DNA from: Planctomycetaceae bacterium
GTDB taxonomy: Bacteria; Planctomycetota; Planctomycetia; Planctomycetales; Planctomycetaceae
Reading direction: 5' to 3'
DNA: 43,386 nt
NCBI GenBank assembly: GCA_016795145.1
Contig: JAEUII010000436.1
Location: 1 to 43,386, forward strand
Shown piece by piece: positions 9,020-19,200 of the stretch. The position numbers and the translations under genes are program-made. How positions within the stretch are numbered: position 1 is the first letter of the stretch; each line of letters begins with the position of its first letter. The notes below the pieces were generated by a model. The model did not search any database. It was not told the DNA's origin and saw only the letters and a program-made list of their open reading frames with translations.

Positions 9020-10552
9020 TTACTGGATCAACCCCTGAATCGAAGCGAAGTCAGACTTCAGTGATCGATACAGTTGCTGATAAATCGGGTAACCCGCATT
9101 GTAGGTCTTTGTCGCGGCCGCCTTGTTGGCTGTCTTCGTCACAACGGAGATCGTCGCCTTGCAGGCTTCAACGACGGACTTATAAGACCCAGTGCCAGCG
9201 GCCGCGAGCAATGCGACGCCGTAGGCCGGACCTTCAGACGCGTTGATCGTGACAACTGGCTGGCCGTAAATGTCTGCCTGAAGCTGTCGCCAGAATGGAC
9301 TTCGAGCACCGCCGCCGGAAAGACGAATTTCCTTCACCGGGATATTCATCGAACGAATGATCTCAAGCGTATCTCGCATCGCATACGTTGCACCTTCCAT
9401 GACGGAACGTGCCAGATGCGGCTTGCCATGACGAAGGCTCAGGCCAATCCAGCAGCCGCGAGCATTCGGGTCGGCGTGCGGAGTTCGTTCGCCCGTAAGA
9501 TAAGGAAGGAAGAAGAGTCCTTCGCTGCCCGCAGGAGCATCCGCAGCCTGAGCAGTGATCAGTTCGTAAGGATCGATCTTTTTCTTCTTTGCCTCTGCGA
9601 TCTCGGCCTGACACAACTGGTTGCGATACCACTGCAGACTTCCGCCAGCCGACAGCACGCAACCCATGACATGCCACTTGCCACGAACCGCATGACAGAA
9701 TGTGTGAAGGCGTCCTTCCGGATCAACCTGCACTTCATCGCTGTGAGCAAACACAACGCCGCTGGTTCCCATCGTGGCAGAAACAACTCCTCGTCCCACG
9801 ATTCCGTTTCCGATGGCACTGGCCGCCTGGTCTCCGCCGCCGCCGACCACCGGAATGCCAGCACGCAGTCCCATGGCCTTCGCTGCAGATTCCGTCAGAA
9901 CACCAGTGACATCTTCGCTTTCGTAAACCTTTGGCAAAAGAGAAGCATCCAGATCCAGTTTGCCCAGCAGCTTGCTGGACCAGTTACGATTCACCACATC
10001 CAGCAGCAGAGTCCCCGAGGCATCGCTGACTTCTGTTGCAAAGTCGCCCGTCAGACGAAAACGAACATAGTCCTTGGGAAGCAGAACCTGCACGGTCTTG
10101 TCGAAGTTCTTCTTTTCCTTGTTTCGAAGCCACAGAATCTTTGGCGCTGTGAAACCCGTCAGTGCCGGATTCGCCACCATCTGGATTAGAGCAGATCGGC
10201 CACCGGCGCGAGATTCAATTTCGGTGCACTCGGCCGCCGTGCGCTGGTCGTTCCATAGCAAGGCGGGTCGAATTACCTGGTGAGCCTTATCCAGGAACAC
10301 GCTGCCATGCATCTGTCCGCTCAGGCCAATGCCACCGATGTCGGCAGGCTTGAGCTTTGCCAGCTTCATCACTTTCTTAACGGAATCGACGGACGCCTTC
10401 CACCAGTGATCCGGTTCCTGCTCTGACCAGCCTGGCTTCGGACTGCTAAGCGGATACTCTTCGGTCGCTGAAGCAAGGATCTCGCCCGAGTCCTTCATGG
10501 CCAGAGTTTTTGTTCCGCTGGTACCGATATCAATTCCCAAAAAGACGGGCAT
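9020..10552 (-). CDS. xylB: Xylulokinase
   Basis: A 510-residue FGGY-family sugar kinase, the normal length. Visible motifs are the N-terminal phosphate loop [11 protein letters not shown] with D8, LSGQMHG (78-83), LLWNDQRT (98-105), and [14 protein letters not shown] with D241, the catalytic base that matches D233 of the E. coli enzyme. The C-terminal [19 protein letters not shown] segment is the FGGY signature 2. It phosphorylates D-xylulose to xylulose 5-phosphate, feeding the pentose phosphate pathway. No xylose isomerase or transporter is adjacent, although a xylose-isomerase-fold protein lies 1.7 kb away on the same strand. Xylulose specificity is inferred from the MHG motif. Confidence 0.9.
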   Translation of the reverse strand: MPVFLGIDIGTSGTKTLAMKDSGEILASATEEYPLSSPKPGWSEQEPDHWWKASVDSVKKVMKLAKLKPADIGGIGLSGQMHGSVFLDKAHQVIRPALLWNDQRTAAECTEIESRAGGRSALIQMVANPALTGFTAPKILWLRNKEKKNFDKTVQVLLPKDYVRFRLTGDFATEVSDASGTLLLDVVNRNWSSKLLGKLDLDASLLPKVYESEDVTGVLTESAAKAMGLRAGIPVVGGGGDQAASAIGNGIVGRGVVSATMGTSGVVFAHSDEVQVDPEGRLHTFCHAVRGKWHVMGCVLSAGGSLQWYRNQLCQAEIAEAKKKKIDPYELITAQAADAPAGSEGLFFLPYLTGERTPHADPNARGCWIGLSLRHGKPHLARSVMEGATYAMRDTLEIIRSMNIPVKEIRLSGGGARSPFWRQLQADIYGQPVVTINASEGPAYGVALLAAAGTGSYKSVVEACKATISVVTKTANKAAATKTYNAGYPIYQQLYRSLKSDFASIQGLIQ

Positions 10553-10639
10553 GACAAACTCACTGAGTGGTGGAAAAGAAAGGATGAAAGCTCAAAAGGA
10601 ATTCGAACGATGAATGACACTGAGTCAACGTGAGCTGGT

Positions 10640-11224
10640 TCAGGAGATCTGCCATCGAACTCCCAGTAGCGTCAGGAACTCACGACAGAACGCCGGATGA
10701 GCTGGCCAGGCGGGAGCAGTCACCAAATTCCCGTCGACCAGGGCCGCATCGAGTGCGATTGCGGTATAGACACCGCCAGCCAGAGCGACTTCAGGACTAC
10801 ACGCCGGATAGCAACTGGTCTTTCGACCTTTCAGAATTCCTGCGGCAGCCAGAATCTGTGCACCGTGGCAGATGGCCGCAATCGGCTTCTTCGCGGCATC
10901 GAATTCTCTCACAAGACTAATGACCGCCGGGTTCAGTCGAAGATACTCGGGTGCACGTCCGCCGGGGATGAGTAGTCCGTCGTAGTTGGCAACTTTGGCG
11001 GACGCGAAATCGGCATTCAGAGTGAAGCCGTGGCCCGGTTTTTCGGAGTAGGTTTGATCGCCCTCGAAATCGTGGATGGCCGTTCGAACGCGATCACCGG
11101 CCTTCTTGTCCGGACAGACCGCATCGACCTGGACACCAACTGTCAGCAGCGTCTGGAACGGGACCATGATCTCGTAGTCTTCTACGAAATCGCCAGCCAG
11201 CAGCAGTACTCGCTTTACGGTCAT
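10640..11224 (-). CDS. DJ-1/PfpI family protein
   Basis: A 194-residue protein. It has the nucleophile-elbow motif AICHGAQIL with C119 followed by H120, the conserved E16 (DFVEDYE) that contacts the cysteine, and [11 protein letters not shown] around 87-96. These mark the PfpI branch of the DJ-1 superfamily, whose members act as glyoxalases, deglycases or peptidases. The ATG at 11224 is preceded by GAAGGA at a good distance, so I use it instead of the longer frame that begins at 11434. The gene lies 87 bases from xylB on the same strand and may be transcribed before it. A detoxifying role for sugar-derived aldehydes would fit but is only inference. Confidence 0.85.
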   Translation of the reverse strand: MTVKRVLLLAGDFVEDYEIMVPFQTLLTVGVQVDAVCPDKKAGDRVRTAIHDFEGDQTYSEKPGHGFTLNADFASAKVANYDGLLIPGGRAPEYLRLNPAVISLVREFDAAKKPIAAICHGAQILAAAGILKGRKTSCYPACSPEVALAGGVYTAIALDAALVDGNLVTAPAWPAHPAFCREFLTLLGVRWQIS

Positions 11225-11519
11225 CGTGTGTCCTTCAGACGAAATTCCATCACTCGAAACGCCTGCCAGATTGTCAGACAGGGCGTGGTTGCCATTGTGA
11301 CGGTTGTAACAGAAAGTGTTATCGGCCAACACGATAGCGACTTTTTCCTGTGTTGTCGTCTCTCTCGGAACCGGCGATTGCTGAATTGACGGGGTTTCGC
11401 GGAGGAGAACGCTGTGCGTAAAGTGATTTGACACTTGAACTTCTGGCGAATCTGCGTCAGGATATAGGACTGTTGAGTCCGCGGATGTGTTTTGCAGAAG
11501 GGTGAAAGAAGTACTCAGG

Positions 11520-11738
11520 ATGGCAAAGGAAGAAGCAATTCAGGTAGAGGGCAACGTCGTTGAAGCCCTCGCGAATACTCAGTTTCGCGTCGAGCTGGAG
11601 AATGGTCATCAGGTGATGGCTCACGTTGCCGGCAAGATGCGTAAGCACTTTATTCGTATTGTTCCTGGTGACCGGGTTGTGGTGGAAGTTTCTCCCTATG
11701 ACCTGAAGCGCGGTCGCATTGTGTACCGCGAAAAATAG
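11520..11738 (+). CDS. infA: Translation initiation factor IF-1
   Basis: A 72-residue protein, the standard length of IF-1, with the S1/OB-fold motifs [46 protein letters not shown] and a final [10 protein letters not shown]-1 binds the A site of the 30S subunit during initiation. The ATG at 11520 is chosen because it gives exactly the family start; the frame runs 11 codons further 5'. It is not within a ribosomal protein operon here; RNase HI follows after 52 bases on the same strand. Confidence 0.97.
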   Translation: MAKEEAIQVEGNVVEALANTQFRVELENGHQVMAHVAGKMRKHFIRIVPGDRVVVEVSPYDLKRGRIVYREK

Positions 11739-11790
11739 TGCCACGTCCTGAAGACCAGTCGTGGCTGACGAGCATTGAAGACACTTGCGC

Positions 11791-12261
11791 ATGACCGCTG
11801 ACGCAGCAACACCGTCGTTCGTTCAGATCTTTACCGACGGCGCGTGCAGCGGGAATCCTGGCCCTGGAGGCTGGGCCTGCATTCTGCGCCATCCGGCAAG
11901 CGGCAAAGAAGCCGAGTTCAGTGGTGGTGCTGCGGAGACCACGAACAACCAGATGGAGCTTCAGGCAGTCATCGAAGGTTTGAAGCGACTGACTCGACGA
12001 TCGCGTGTCGAAGTTGTCACCGACAGTTCCTACGTCGCCAAAGGTTGTGCCGAATGGCTTCCTGGCTGGAAGCGGAACGGCTGGCAGCGCCGTGATGGAA
12101 AGAAGCTGGTTCCGATCAAGAACGAAGATCACTGGCGAGAACTCGACGGACTGCTCGCAAAGCACTCCGTGAAGTTTACTCTGGTCAAAGGCCACGCTGG
12201 CCATCCGGAAAACGAACGCTGCGACGTTCTTGCGGTCGCTGCTGCCGAACTGTTCAAGTAG
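11791..12261 (+). CDS. rnhA: Ribonuclease HI
   Basis: A 156-residue RNase HI with all catalytic residues in place: D16 (TDGACSGNPGPGG), E56 (NNQMELQ), D78 (VTDSSYV), H135 (KGHAGH) and D145 (NERCD). It cuts the RNA strand of RNA-DNA hybrids in the cytoplasm and helps to remove primers and R-loops. The basic WKRNGWQRRDGK stretch is the handle region of the bacterial type I enzymes. ATG at 11791 is preferred to an in-frame TTG two codons earlier; the ribosome site is weak. It lies closely behind infA. Confidence 0.95.
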   Translation: MTADAATPSFVQIFTDGACSGNPGPGGWACILRHPASGKEAEFSGGAAETTNNQMELQAVIEGLKRLTRRSRVEVVTDSSYVAKGCAEWLPGWKRNGWQRRDGKKLVPIKNEDHWRELDGLLAKHSVKFTLVKGHAGHPENERCDVLAVAAAELFK

Positions 12262-12333
12262 CGACGGACAGCTGACGCATCACAACCCGAAACGTGAGTG
12301 AGGGATAAGCAATTGCGTGGTCACCTGCAGCAG

Positions 12334-12384
12334 TCCCTCGCTGACGCGACAAGCCCTGCCTAAGAATCGATCCCTCGCTGACGC
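12334..12384. repeat. Direct repeat TCCCTCGCTGACGC
   Basis: The 14-mer TCCCTCGCTGACGC occurs at 12334-12347 and 12371-12384. The second copy lies inside the 3' end of the minus-strand gene that ends at 12360 and supplies its last codons (NPLRQRGIDS). The right side extends into CAGCGGGTTGGGATCA, so the element is longer than the shared core. Confidence 0.6.
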
Positions 12385-13523
12385 AGCGGGTTGGGATCAT
12401 TCACCGATGCGGCCAACGACTGATCCGACGCTTCGGTGTGAATTCGAAAATGAGGACGCTTACTCGCGATGTGTGTCGCGGGAGCTGACGAATCCACCAT
12501 TGATTCTTCCGGGCCAGAATGCCAGCGAAGCTTATGAGTCAGCACGAGTTTTTGGTCGCCGTTTTGTTCCGTAAGAATGCTGCAGGATTCCGGTAAATTT
12601 AGTCCGAAAGACCTGGCAAGTTCGACGGCGTTCCAGCGGCTGCTTGTGGCATCCTGCAGTGTTTCACTGCTGAAAAATTCGGCCAGAGATGGCGGTACGA
12701 TGGCATCAGCTGCGCTCAATGACCGAAGCTCAACGGCGTCACTGAATCGACCAATGGTCTCAGCAAACTCTCTTGTTTCATCGCCGACGGAACGAACCGA
12801 GAGTTCGGTTCGCAGACGATTTGCCATCGCCCGAGTCAGCTCATCGCGTTCGTTGAACGGTGCGGCTGAAGCCTGTTTCTGAATCCAGCTGTGCGTGCAG
12901 TGGGACATCGCACTGAACGCCAAATCTGATCCTCGCTGCTGTGGCAACAGCGACATTCCGGAGAACACCGTCCACCGCGCCGATTCGACGCAACGAGCCG
13001 CGAGTTCCGCGGGGCCATTGGATGGAAGAATGATTCTCTGACCAGGCTCCGGCAGCAGCAAGAGTCCTTCCGGAATGGTCAGTGATTCCAGTGCGATGAT
13101 CTCACACAGTTCCAGAATCTGATCGGTGCAGGGAGTTCCGTTTGACAGAGTTTCATGGAGTCGACGCATCAGACGCATCTGAGACTCCATTCTCCAGATC
13201 TGATTCTCCAGACGCTCGGTCCACTTTGACTGAGTGACAATCAGGCGACGCAGGTCGGAGCACATTTCCTGTCGTCGTGTTTCCGGTGCTTCGTCGAGAC
13301 TGATCAGAATGGCTTCGGCGAGACGAGAGACATCGCGAATCTGTTCGCGCAGTTTCCACAATGGACCATCGGCGGCCAGGCGGTGCGAAAACGGTCCGGC
13401 GGCTCGGCGATTTTCACGTCGCAGCTGTTCACGAAGCTGGTGAAGGCGACGTGAGAATGTTGTGGATTCGCCAGACTGTCTCAGCAGGAGATCCGTCTGT
13501 GGATCCTCCTGGTGATCGTTCAT
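12360..13523 (-). CDS. Unknown Arg/Leu-rich coiled protein
   Basis: A protein of about 387 residues that I do not recognise. Residues about 15-110 are rich in Leu, Arg and Glu in heptad-like spacing (FSRRLHQLREQLRRENRR; LENQIWRMESQMRLMRRLHE) and should form long helices or a coiled coil. The rest is a mixed alpha/beta region with LLLLPEPGQRIILPSNGP. No signal peptide or membrane segment is seen. The start is uncertain: ATG at 13523 is used, but in-frame ATGs at 13589 and 13643 are possible. The last ten residues are encoded by a dispersed repeat, so the original stop may have been lost. It is convergent with rnhA. Confidence 0.55.
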   Translation of the reverse strand: MNDHQEDPQTDLLLRQSGESTTFSRRLHQLREQLRRENRRAAGPFSHRLAADGPLWKLREQIRDVSRLAEAILISLDEAPETRRQEMCSDLRRLIVTQSKWTERLENQIWRMESQMRLMRRLHETLSNGTPCTDQILELCEIIALESLTIPEGLLLLPEPGQRIILPSNGPAELAARCVESARWTVFSGMSLLPQQRGSDLAFSAMSHCTHSWIQKQASAAPFNERDELTRAMANRLRTELSVRSVGDETREFAETIGRFSDAVELRSLSAADAIVPPSLAEFFSSETLQDATSSRWNAVELARSFGLNLPESCSILTEQNGDQKLVLTHKLRWHSGPEESMVDSSAPATHIASKRPHFRIHTEASDQSLAASVNDPNPLRQRGIDS

Positions 13524-14002
13524 TCGAAACTTCAGCTGCACGTTGATTCTGCCTGTTATCCGGAGTGAGTCGTCACTATGTCTGGCCATCGTGTGATCCA
13601 GGCTCGGCATACATTGATGGCGAGTGATTCTGCCCGGCAGCAAAGTGGCTAACGGGCGAGAGGTCGTTCAATGGGAGTTCAGCACAGGCGTTAATCGGCA
13701 GTTATTGCTGGTCGGTCACAGAGTTTTCGGGTCAGGGAGCTTTGGCAAGGTAAGAGCGACTGGACGTGTTGTGTCTGCTGTATCGCCTGAGGCAATCGAA
13801 CCGCCTGCACGTGTTCTTCCCATTGTTCAGTTGGAGCGAGCTGCCTGCCGATGTTTCTGGGGCTGTCCGGAGTTTCAAATCGCCAACGCTGGAGTACCAG
13901 TTTGCGCAGAGGCTTGGCGACAGCCGGTGAAGCCACTGAAGAAGTTCGTGGTTGCCACCGAGGCACACCCGCTTCTTTTCCTGAGGATCATTGAGAACTG
14001 CC

Positions 14003-14929
14003 ATGCGTGACGCTGCTGCTGAGTCTGTGTCTGTGGAACAGATCGCCAACATCCTGCTGGAACAGCTGGGATGTTGTGGCGGCTGTTGTCCCGACACGGC
14101 TCCGCTGCCATCTGTCGAAAACGTGATCGGGCTGATTCATGATCTTCGCGATGTGCTCTTCCCGGGCATTCATCGCAATCGACGACGCGAACCCGGCTCG
14201 GCCGTGGCCGATTTCTCGTCGCAACTGACTCGCATCCAGTCGCGCCTTCGTCTGGAAATCAGCCGGTCGCTTGTTCATTCGCGACAGGCCATGCTTCGAA
14301 TTCACGGAGCCGAATCTCCAGCGATGTCTCCGGGAGCTGGCGAGCTGTCGGAGCGTTTTCTGGCACGTTTGCCTGAGCTGCATCGAGTGCTGCTGTCGGA
14401 CGTGGAAGCGGCTTTCAATAATGACCCGGCCGCAAAGACTCGAGAAGAGATCGTGCTGTGTTATCCTGGCATTGAGGCAATCACTGTTTACCGAATTGCT
14501 CACGAGCTGCTGGTGCTTGGAGTCCCCTATTTGCCGCGAATTATGACGGAATGGGCACATCGCCAGACAGGGATTGATATTCACCCTGGTGCAAAGATTG
14601 GTGGCTCTTTCTTCATCGATCATGGGACCGGTGTCGTGATCGGCGAGACCTGTGAGATCGGTGTCGGTGTGACACTTTATCAGGGTGTGACGCTTGGAGC
14701 GTGGTCGTTTCCTCGGGATGAAGACGGGAACCTGATTCGAGGCACGAAGCGGCATCCAACGCTGGAAGACCGGGTCACGATTTACAGCAATGCGACGATC
14801 CTTGGCGGTACCACGGTCATCGGTGCTGGCTCACAGATTGGCTCAAGCGTCTCTCTGAACCGCTCGATCCCGCCAAACACGATTGTCACGATCGAAAAGC
14901 CGTCTCTGAAGTTCCGCGAAGCCGCCTGA
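14003..14929 (+). CDS. cysE: Serine O-acetyltransferase (CysE/EpsC type)
   Basis: A 308-residue protein. The C-terminal half has the left-handed beta-helix with hexapeptide repeats and the active-site histidines in [19 protein letters not shown], followed by [20 protein letters not shown] and the loop with [11 protein letters not shown], all typical of serine acetyltransferase. The N-terminal helical domain is longer than in E. coli CysE and matches the EpsC-like long forms. The enzyme moves acetyl from acetyl-CoA to L-serine, the first step of cysteine synthesis. A CCGGCC cysteine cluster (CCGGCC) at residues about 24-29 is unusual. The start could also be a TTG four codons earlier. No cysK is adjacent. 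Confidence 0.9.
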   Translation: MRDAAAESVSVEQIANILLEQLGCCGGCCPDTAPLPSVENVIGLIHDLRDVLFPGIHRNRRREPGSAVADFSSQLTRIQSRLRLEISRSLVHSRQAMLRIHGAESPAMSPGAGELSERFLARLPELHRVLLSDVEAAFNNDPAAKTREEIVLCYPGIEAITVYRIAHELLVLGVPYLPRIMTEWAHRQTGIDIHPGAKIGGSFFIDHGTGVVIGETCEIGVGVTLYQGVTLGAWSFPRDEDGNLIRGTKRHPTLEDRVTIYSNATILGGTTVIGAGSQIGSSVSLNRSIPPNTIVTIEKPSLKFREAA

Positions 14930-14956
14930 GAGTGGAGTTAGCCACTCAGAACTCGG

Positions 14957-14974
14957 GGATCTTTGGCAAGATCC
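14957..14974. repeat. Dispersed 18-bp hairpin (copy 2)
   Basis: GGATCTTTGGCAAGATCC, with flanking ACTAC, differs by one base in the loop from the copy at 6019-6036. It starts 27 bases after the cysE stop. The rest of the gap 14930-15244 shows no supported gene. Confidence 0.7.
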
Positions 14975-15244
14975 ACTACCGAATATCTGGCAGGTTCGCC
15001 AACGCATTTTTCCCTGTTTGCCAGCCCGTTTGCCGCGCCAGCCTCAGCATTCCTGAGCCAGTTGTCATTGACTTGCCCGGCAAACACGCCAACGACTTGC
15101 CGTCTTCAAACCGGGAGAGATTTTCCGTGGGAATCGGTTGTGCTCAAGATTACGAGCGCTGCGGTTCGATGATGACCACGATAGCGCTCGGCTGGAGACC
15201 GGCAGATATTGCCGAAACATGCGACTGTGTCGAACGGATTCGAT

Positions 15245-18154
15245 ATGTACGAAACACATTTTGGATTTCATCGCCAGCCGTTTCAATGCGCTGACCTGAG
15301 CCGAACGTTTTACGCGTCCGAGTCTATTCGCCGCATCCTTCCTCAGATCCTGCACACACTTCGCTCAAGTCTTGGCATCGCATTGGTGACCGCTCCTCGA
15401 GGCGCCGGACGGACGACTCTTCTGAAACATCTTCAGAGTGTCTTCGACCAGGAAGCTCGCACGGTCATTCTTCCCGGCGCTGGACTCGAAACATCCGCCG
15501 ATCTTCAGCGAGCCTTGTTGCTGGCCGCCCTGCGCCATGCTGGCAGTCCGGCACAGTCGCTCTCAACAGATCTCAGTCACGCGGGCCGCTGGAATGTTAT
15601 TGAGCAGCTGCGTCGAACGATTGAATTCTGGGGACCGGTGATTGTCCTCGTCGATGATTGCCAGCTTGTTCCGATCAACATCCTGAATGAGCTGCGTTCG
15701 TTTACCGAAGAGGAGTGGAATGGTCGTGGCCTCGTTCGCGCTATGGTGACAGCTCCTGTTTCGTTCGAAGAAGAACTTGCGAGGCCTGTCTACGCGGACT
15801 TCAGTCGTCGCATTCGATGCCATGCATTTCTTCAGCCACTGACGACGGTTGAGTCCGTTGAGTTTCTGAAGCGTCACATCGAAGCCGTTGGCGGAAAGCT
15901 GCCTCAGGTACTTTCGTCTGATGCGGTTGAACTGCTGACATTGGCCTGCGAAGGACTGCCGCGTTCATTGTCTTTGCTGGCAGATGAAACTCTGCTTGGC
16001 GCTTCGGAGCTTGGCAGGAAACCGGCCGATGCCGCAACCGTTCGCGGTGCACTGGCGCGATTGCAGCATTTGCCATATCACTGGAACGTGCCGGCAGACG
16101 CGATGCATGATGAAGGGGGCTCAGAGTTTTCGATGACTGAACACGAAGGTTCAGCTATTGAGATTGCTCCCACGGTTTCTCATCAGGCAACTTCGCACTC
16201 CGCGATTGTTTATCAGTCAGCAGGAGTGATCGAGTTCGGTGCTCCTTCGACAGACTTTTTGCCGTCGCCGGCCGAAGTCGTATCGCGAAGGCCGAGCCCT
16301 CCTGTTGAGACTGTCGTTGTCACGGATCATGTTGATCCTGACGAAACGACGATCGAGTCTGATCCAGATCTGATTCAGTCAGCATCCACCGCAACAGACC
16401 TGCCGTTGCATGTCACCATGACAACTCCGGCTGACGAAGATGCGATCCCGGAAGTTGCTTCAGAGTCGTCTGTCGTTGAGTTTGACTTCGAAAGCACGGA
16501 CTCGCCCGCTGAGCTGGATCCGGGAATGTGGGCTCGCCACATCTCTGCACCCTCAGCCAACGAAGATGCACCTCGATCCAACGCGATTGAAATCACGAAA
16601 CCGGAAGACGCGGCGATTCCCTCTGACTTCGAGGTCGGTCGACGATTCTTCGCGGCATCAGGTGCCGCAGAGTCTATGGAAGCCGTCGACGACGGCCAGA
16701 ATTCTGCTGGACTGAATCGCGATCAGTTCATGGACCTGGAATCGGCTGAGTCGTTTGTCGATCTTGCCGACGACCAGGATCCGAATTCCTCACAGACTTC
16801 GCAGACTTTGAGTGAACCACGGATCGATGGATACAAGGTCGTCACCTATTCGCATCAGCCTGTCGAATACTATGCCGACTCACAAATTGATGAGACCTCG
16901 CTGGAGGACAACATCGAGGCTGAAGTGTCCATCAAAGAAACAGCAACAGTTTCTCAGATCGATGGGCGATCATCAGGTTCCCTTTCACTGCAGGGATTTT
17001 CGAGCCGCATTCCTGTCTTTGATCGATACACCTGGCTTGCTCTTGGGCGTGAGGTCCCTGCTGGCCGTTACTCGGTCACATCGTCCTCTGCCGCAAAGCT
17101 GTCAGCACGAGGTCTGTCGTCGGTGCCGGGTGAAGTTGCCGGAGCGGCTCAGAGTCTCGAGTCCATTCCAATGCTGCTGACAACGGACGCCGACATTGAT
17201 CGTTGGCTTTCCGGGACAATGACTGCACCGACTGAAGGCGAGTTTCTGCTGACGTCGCCAACCGGTTTGTTGCCCGAGGAACATTTCCTGCCGCCAGTAG
17301 CAACGGACAAAGACGATGTTGCCGTCGGCGTTGAGTACTACAACGCAACGGGGCTTCAGGAGTTAGAATCAGTTCGTCCTGGATCTGCCGACGACCGTAT
17401 TGCTTCCGTCATTGAAGTCGCGACGGCTCAGATCCCTCCCGAGTATTCACAGCCTGCAGCCTTTGATGCTCTGGCACCAGTGATGTCCGATGAGAATCGT
17501 CTGCTGATTCGGGACGCTCTTCGATCAACGCTGCGAGCGGAACTCGATGAACTGGAACCTGCCCGTAACGAGTTGCCTCCACCACTGCCATCAAACATGA
17601 CCGCCGAGGCCTGGGCCGACGGTTCGCTTGTGTTTGGCCGAAAGACTGCTGACGCTCAGCCGGAACAGACTGAACCGAGCAGCACTGAAACAACGCCAAC
17701 GGTTCCAATAACCGCTGTTCCTTCGAGTGCCGATCGATTGTTTACGATCCCCGTCGATCTGCATTCGATCGACTGGGATCTTCGTTCATCGATCATGGAA
17801 TTCCCTGAGGTCGCGCCGCTGGCACAGTCGGTCGATGCTCTTCGTTCAGAAGTTTCTGACTTCCATGCTGCCGGGCGAAGTGGAAGCGACGATCATGCGA
17901 GTGATCGTGTCCGAGCAGATCTGCCATCTACGGACGACGAAAGTCTTCTGGCGAAGGCTCGTCGGCGACTGTACTCCGCTGCACTGGCTGACATCACGGC
18001 CCCTGGCACTCTTGAAGTCAACGTGCCGGCAGAAGAACGAGCGCTGGAAGCCGGTGAAGCAACTCCTGCTGGAACCGAATCGGATGCTCGATTCAGCACG
18101 CTGTTCACTCGCCTTCGAAGCATGCGAACGTACCGCAAAGATTCTGTTGAATAG
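15245..18154 (+). CDS. ExeA-like AAA ATPase with long acidic low-complexity tail
   Basis: A 969-residue protein. Residues 1-280 match the ExeA/TadA-like ATPase module that opens with MYETHFGFHRQPF and is used in general secretion and pilus assembly. The phosphate loop reads A50-P-R-G-A-G-R56-T-T, so the usual Walker A lysine is replaced by arginine and the first glycine by alanine; Walker B is VIVLVDDCQ (D137, D138). From about residue 290 on, the protein is Ser/Thr/Glu/Asp-rich, acidic and probably disordered, with a few hydrophobic motifs repeated (SAIEIAP, EFDFES). There is no membrane segment. The ATG at 15245 is chosen because the family starts at MYE. The role may be regulatory with nucleotide hydrolysis lost. 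Confidence 0.75.
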   Translation: MYETHFGFHRQPFQCADLSRTFYASESIRRILPQILHTLRSSLGIALVTAPRGAGRTTLLKHLQSVFDQEARTVILPGAGLETSADLQRALLLAALRHAGSPAQSLSTDLSHAGRWNVIEQLRRTIEFWGPVIVLVDDCQLVPINILNELRSFTEEEWNGRGLVRAMVTAPVSFEEELARPVYADFSRRIRCHAFLQPLTTVESVEFLKRHIEAVGGKLPQVLSSDAVELLTLACEGLPRSLSLLADETLLGASELGRKPADAATVRGALARLQHLPYHWNVPADAMHDEGGSEFSMTEHEGSAIEIAPTVSHQATSHSAIVYQSAGVIEFGAPSTDFLPSPAEVVSRRPSPPVETVVVTDHVDPDETTIESDPDLIQSASTATDLPLHVTMTTPADEDAIPEVASESSVVEFDFESTDSPAELDPGMWARHISAPSANEDAPRSNAIEITKPEDAAIPSDFEVGRRFFAASGAAESMEAVDDGQNSAGLNRDQFMDLESAESFVDLADDQDPNSSQTSQTLSEPRIDGYKVVTYSHQPVEYYADSQIDETSLEDNIEAEVSIKETATVSQIDGRSSGSLSLQGFSSRIPVFDRYTWLALGREVPAGRYSVTSSSAAKLSARGLSSVPGEVAGAAQSLESIPMLLTTDADIDRWLSGTMTAPTEGEFLLTSPTGLLPEEHFLPPVATDKDDVAVGVEYYNATGLQELESVRPGSADDRIASVIEVATAQIPPEYSQPAAFDALAPVMSDENRLLIRDALRSTLRAELDELEPARNELPPPLPSNMTAEAWADGSLVFGRKTADAQPEQTEPSSTETTPTVPITAVPSSADRLFTIPVDLHSIDWDLRSSIMEFPEVAPLAQSVDALRSEVSDFHAAGRSGSDDHASDRVRADLPSTDDESLLAKARRRLYSAALADITAPGTLEVNVPAEERALEAGEATPAGTESDARFSTLFTRLRSMRTYRKDSVE

Positions 18155-18328
18155 TCGCCGGTCTCGTGTCATTCGGGTTCCGCAATTCGCATTCCCGTGA
18201 TTTTTCGTGCCTTGCCAGGCCGGCAGAACTCTGAGACAGTTTTTCGATGTTCGAACACTTTCCGATCGCCCGATGCACGGCGATTCAGGTTCGACGACTT
18301 CCTCCCTAGCGAACGGCGAGTGACGATC

Positions 18329-19180
18329 ATGGCGGCTTCGATCATTGATGGCAAAGCAATCTCCGAGAAAACACGGGATGAGGTTTTGCAGGAAGCGACA
18401 GAACTGAAAGCCAGGACCGGCATCGTGCCGCATCTGGCCGCAATTCTGGTTGGCAACGATCCCGCAAGTCAGGTCTATGTGCGCAACAAGGAGCGTGCGT
18501 GCGAAAAAGCAGGGCTCCGAAGTACGCTGCATCGGCTTCCGGAAACGACGACTCAGCAGGAGCTGCTCACGCTGATTCAGCAGCTGAACTCCGATGCCTC
18601 GGTACATGGAATTCTCGTGCAGCTTCCACTGCCGAAGCACATTGATTCAGTCACCGTTCTGGACGCCGTTCATCCGCTGAAGGACGTTGATGCGTTTCAT
18701 CCGGAGAACGTTGGACTCATGCTGCAGGGGCGTCCTCGTTTTCTGCCGTGTACTCCTGCCGGCGTGATGAAGATGCTTCAGGTGTCCAACGTTCAAACCG
18801 CTGGACGCCACGCGGTTGTGATCGGGCGAAGTGACATCGTCGGTAAGCCAATGGCCGCGCTGTTGATGCAGAAGGGCGCTGATGCGACGGTGACTCTTTG
18901 CCACAGCCGTACGACCGATATCCGTCGGTGGTGCCTGGAAGCCGATATTCTGGTGGCAGCCGTTGGCATTCCTGAGTTTGTCAAAGGCGACTGGGTGAAA
19001 CCCGGAGCTGTCGTCATCGACGTCGGTATCAACCGCGTCGAAGATCGCCTTGTGGGCGATGTCGAGTACTCACCGGCTGCCGAGAGAGCGTCTATGATCA
19101 CTCCGGTTCCCGGCGGTGTCGGACCAATGACCATCGCGATGCTCCTGCGCAACACGCTCACCGCAGCAAAAATGATCTGA
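18329..19180 (+). CDS. folD: Bifunctional methylenetetrahydrofolate dehydrogenase/cyclohydrolase
   Basis: A 283-residue FolD of normal length. It has the catalytic lysine K54 in YVRNKERACEKAG, VHGILVQLPLP, the substrate loop LKDVDAFHPENVG, the NADP motif GRSDIVGKPMAALL, and the C-terminal PVPGGVGPMTIAML signature. It converts 5,10-methylene-THF to 10-formyl-THF for purine and fMet synthesis in the cytoplasm. The ATG at 18329 is selected because the family begins AxIIDGK. It stands alone, about 175 bases after the ExeA-like gene, and ends about 175 bases before the convergent CotH gene. Confidence 0.97.
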   Translation: MAASIIDGKAISEKTRDEVLQEATELKARTGIVPHLAAILVGNDPASQVYVRNKERACEKAGLRSTLHRLPETTTQQELLTLIQQLNSDASVHGILVQLPLPKHIDSVTVLDAVHPLKDVDAFHPENVGLMLQGRPRFLPCTPAGVMKMLQVSNVQTAGRHAVVIGRSDIVGKPMAALLMQKGADATVTLCHSRTTDIRRWCLEADILVAAVGIPEFVKGDWVKPGAVVIDVGINRVEDRLVGDVEYSPAAERASMITPVPGGVGPMTIAMLLRNTLTAAKMI

Positions 19181-19200
19181 CAGAAAACTGTGTCACGAAA

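Noticed and set aside
9074..10189. A 371-codon open frame on the plus strand
   Set aside because: It is antisense to xylB, whose motifs are complete; the translation has no protein character (many Arg, His and Cys in odd places).
13624..14010. A 128-codon plus frame and a 121-codon minus frame before cysE
   Set aside because: Both lack motifs and are of similar length on both strands. I treat 13524-14002 as the upstream region of both genes without a gene.
17846..18640. A 264-codon minus-strand frame
   Set aside because: It spans two genes on the other strand (ExeA-like tail and folD) and is Arg/Cys/Ser-rich without motifs.
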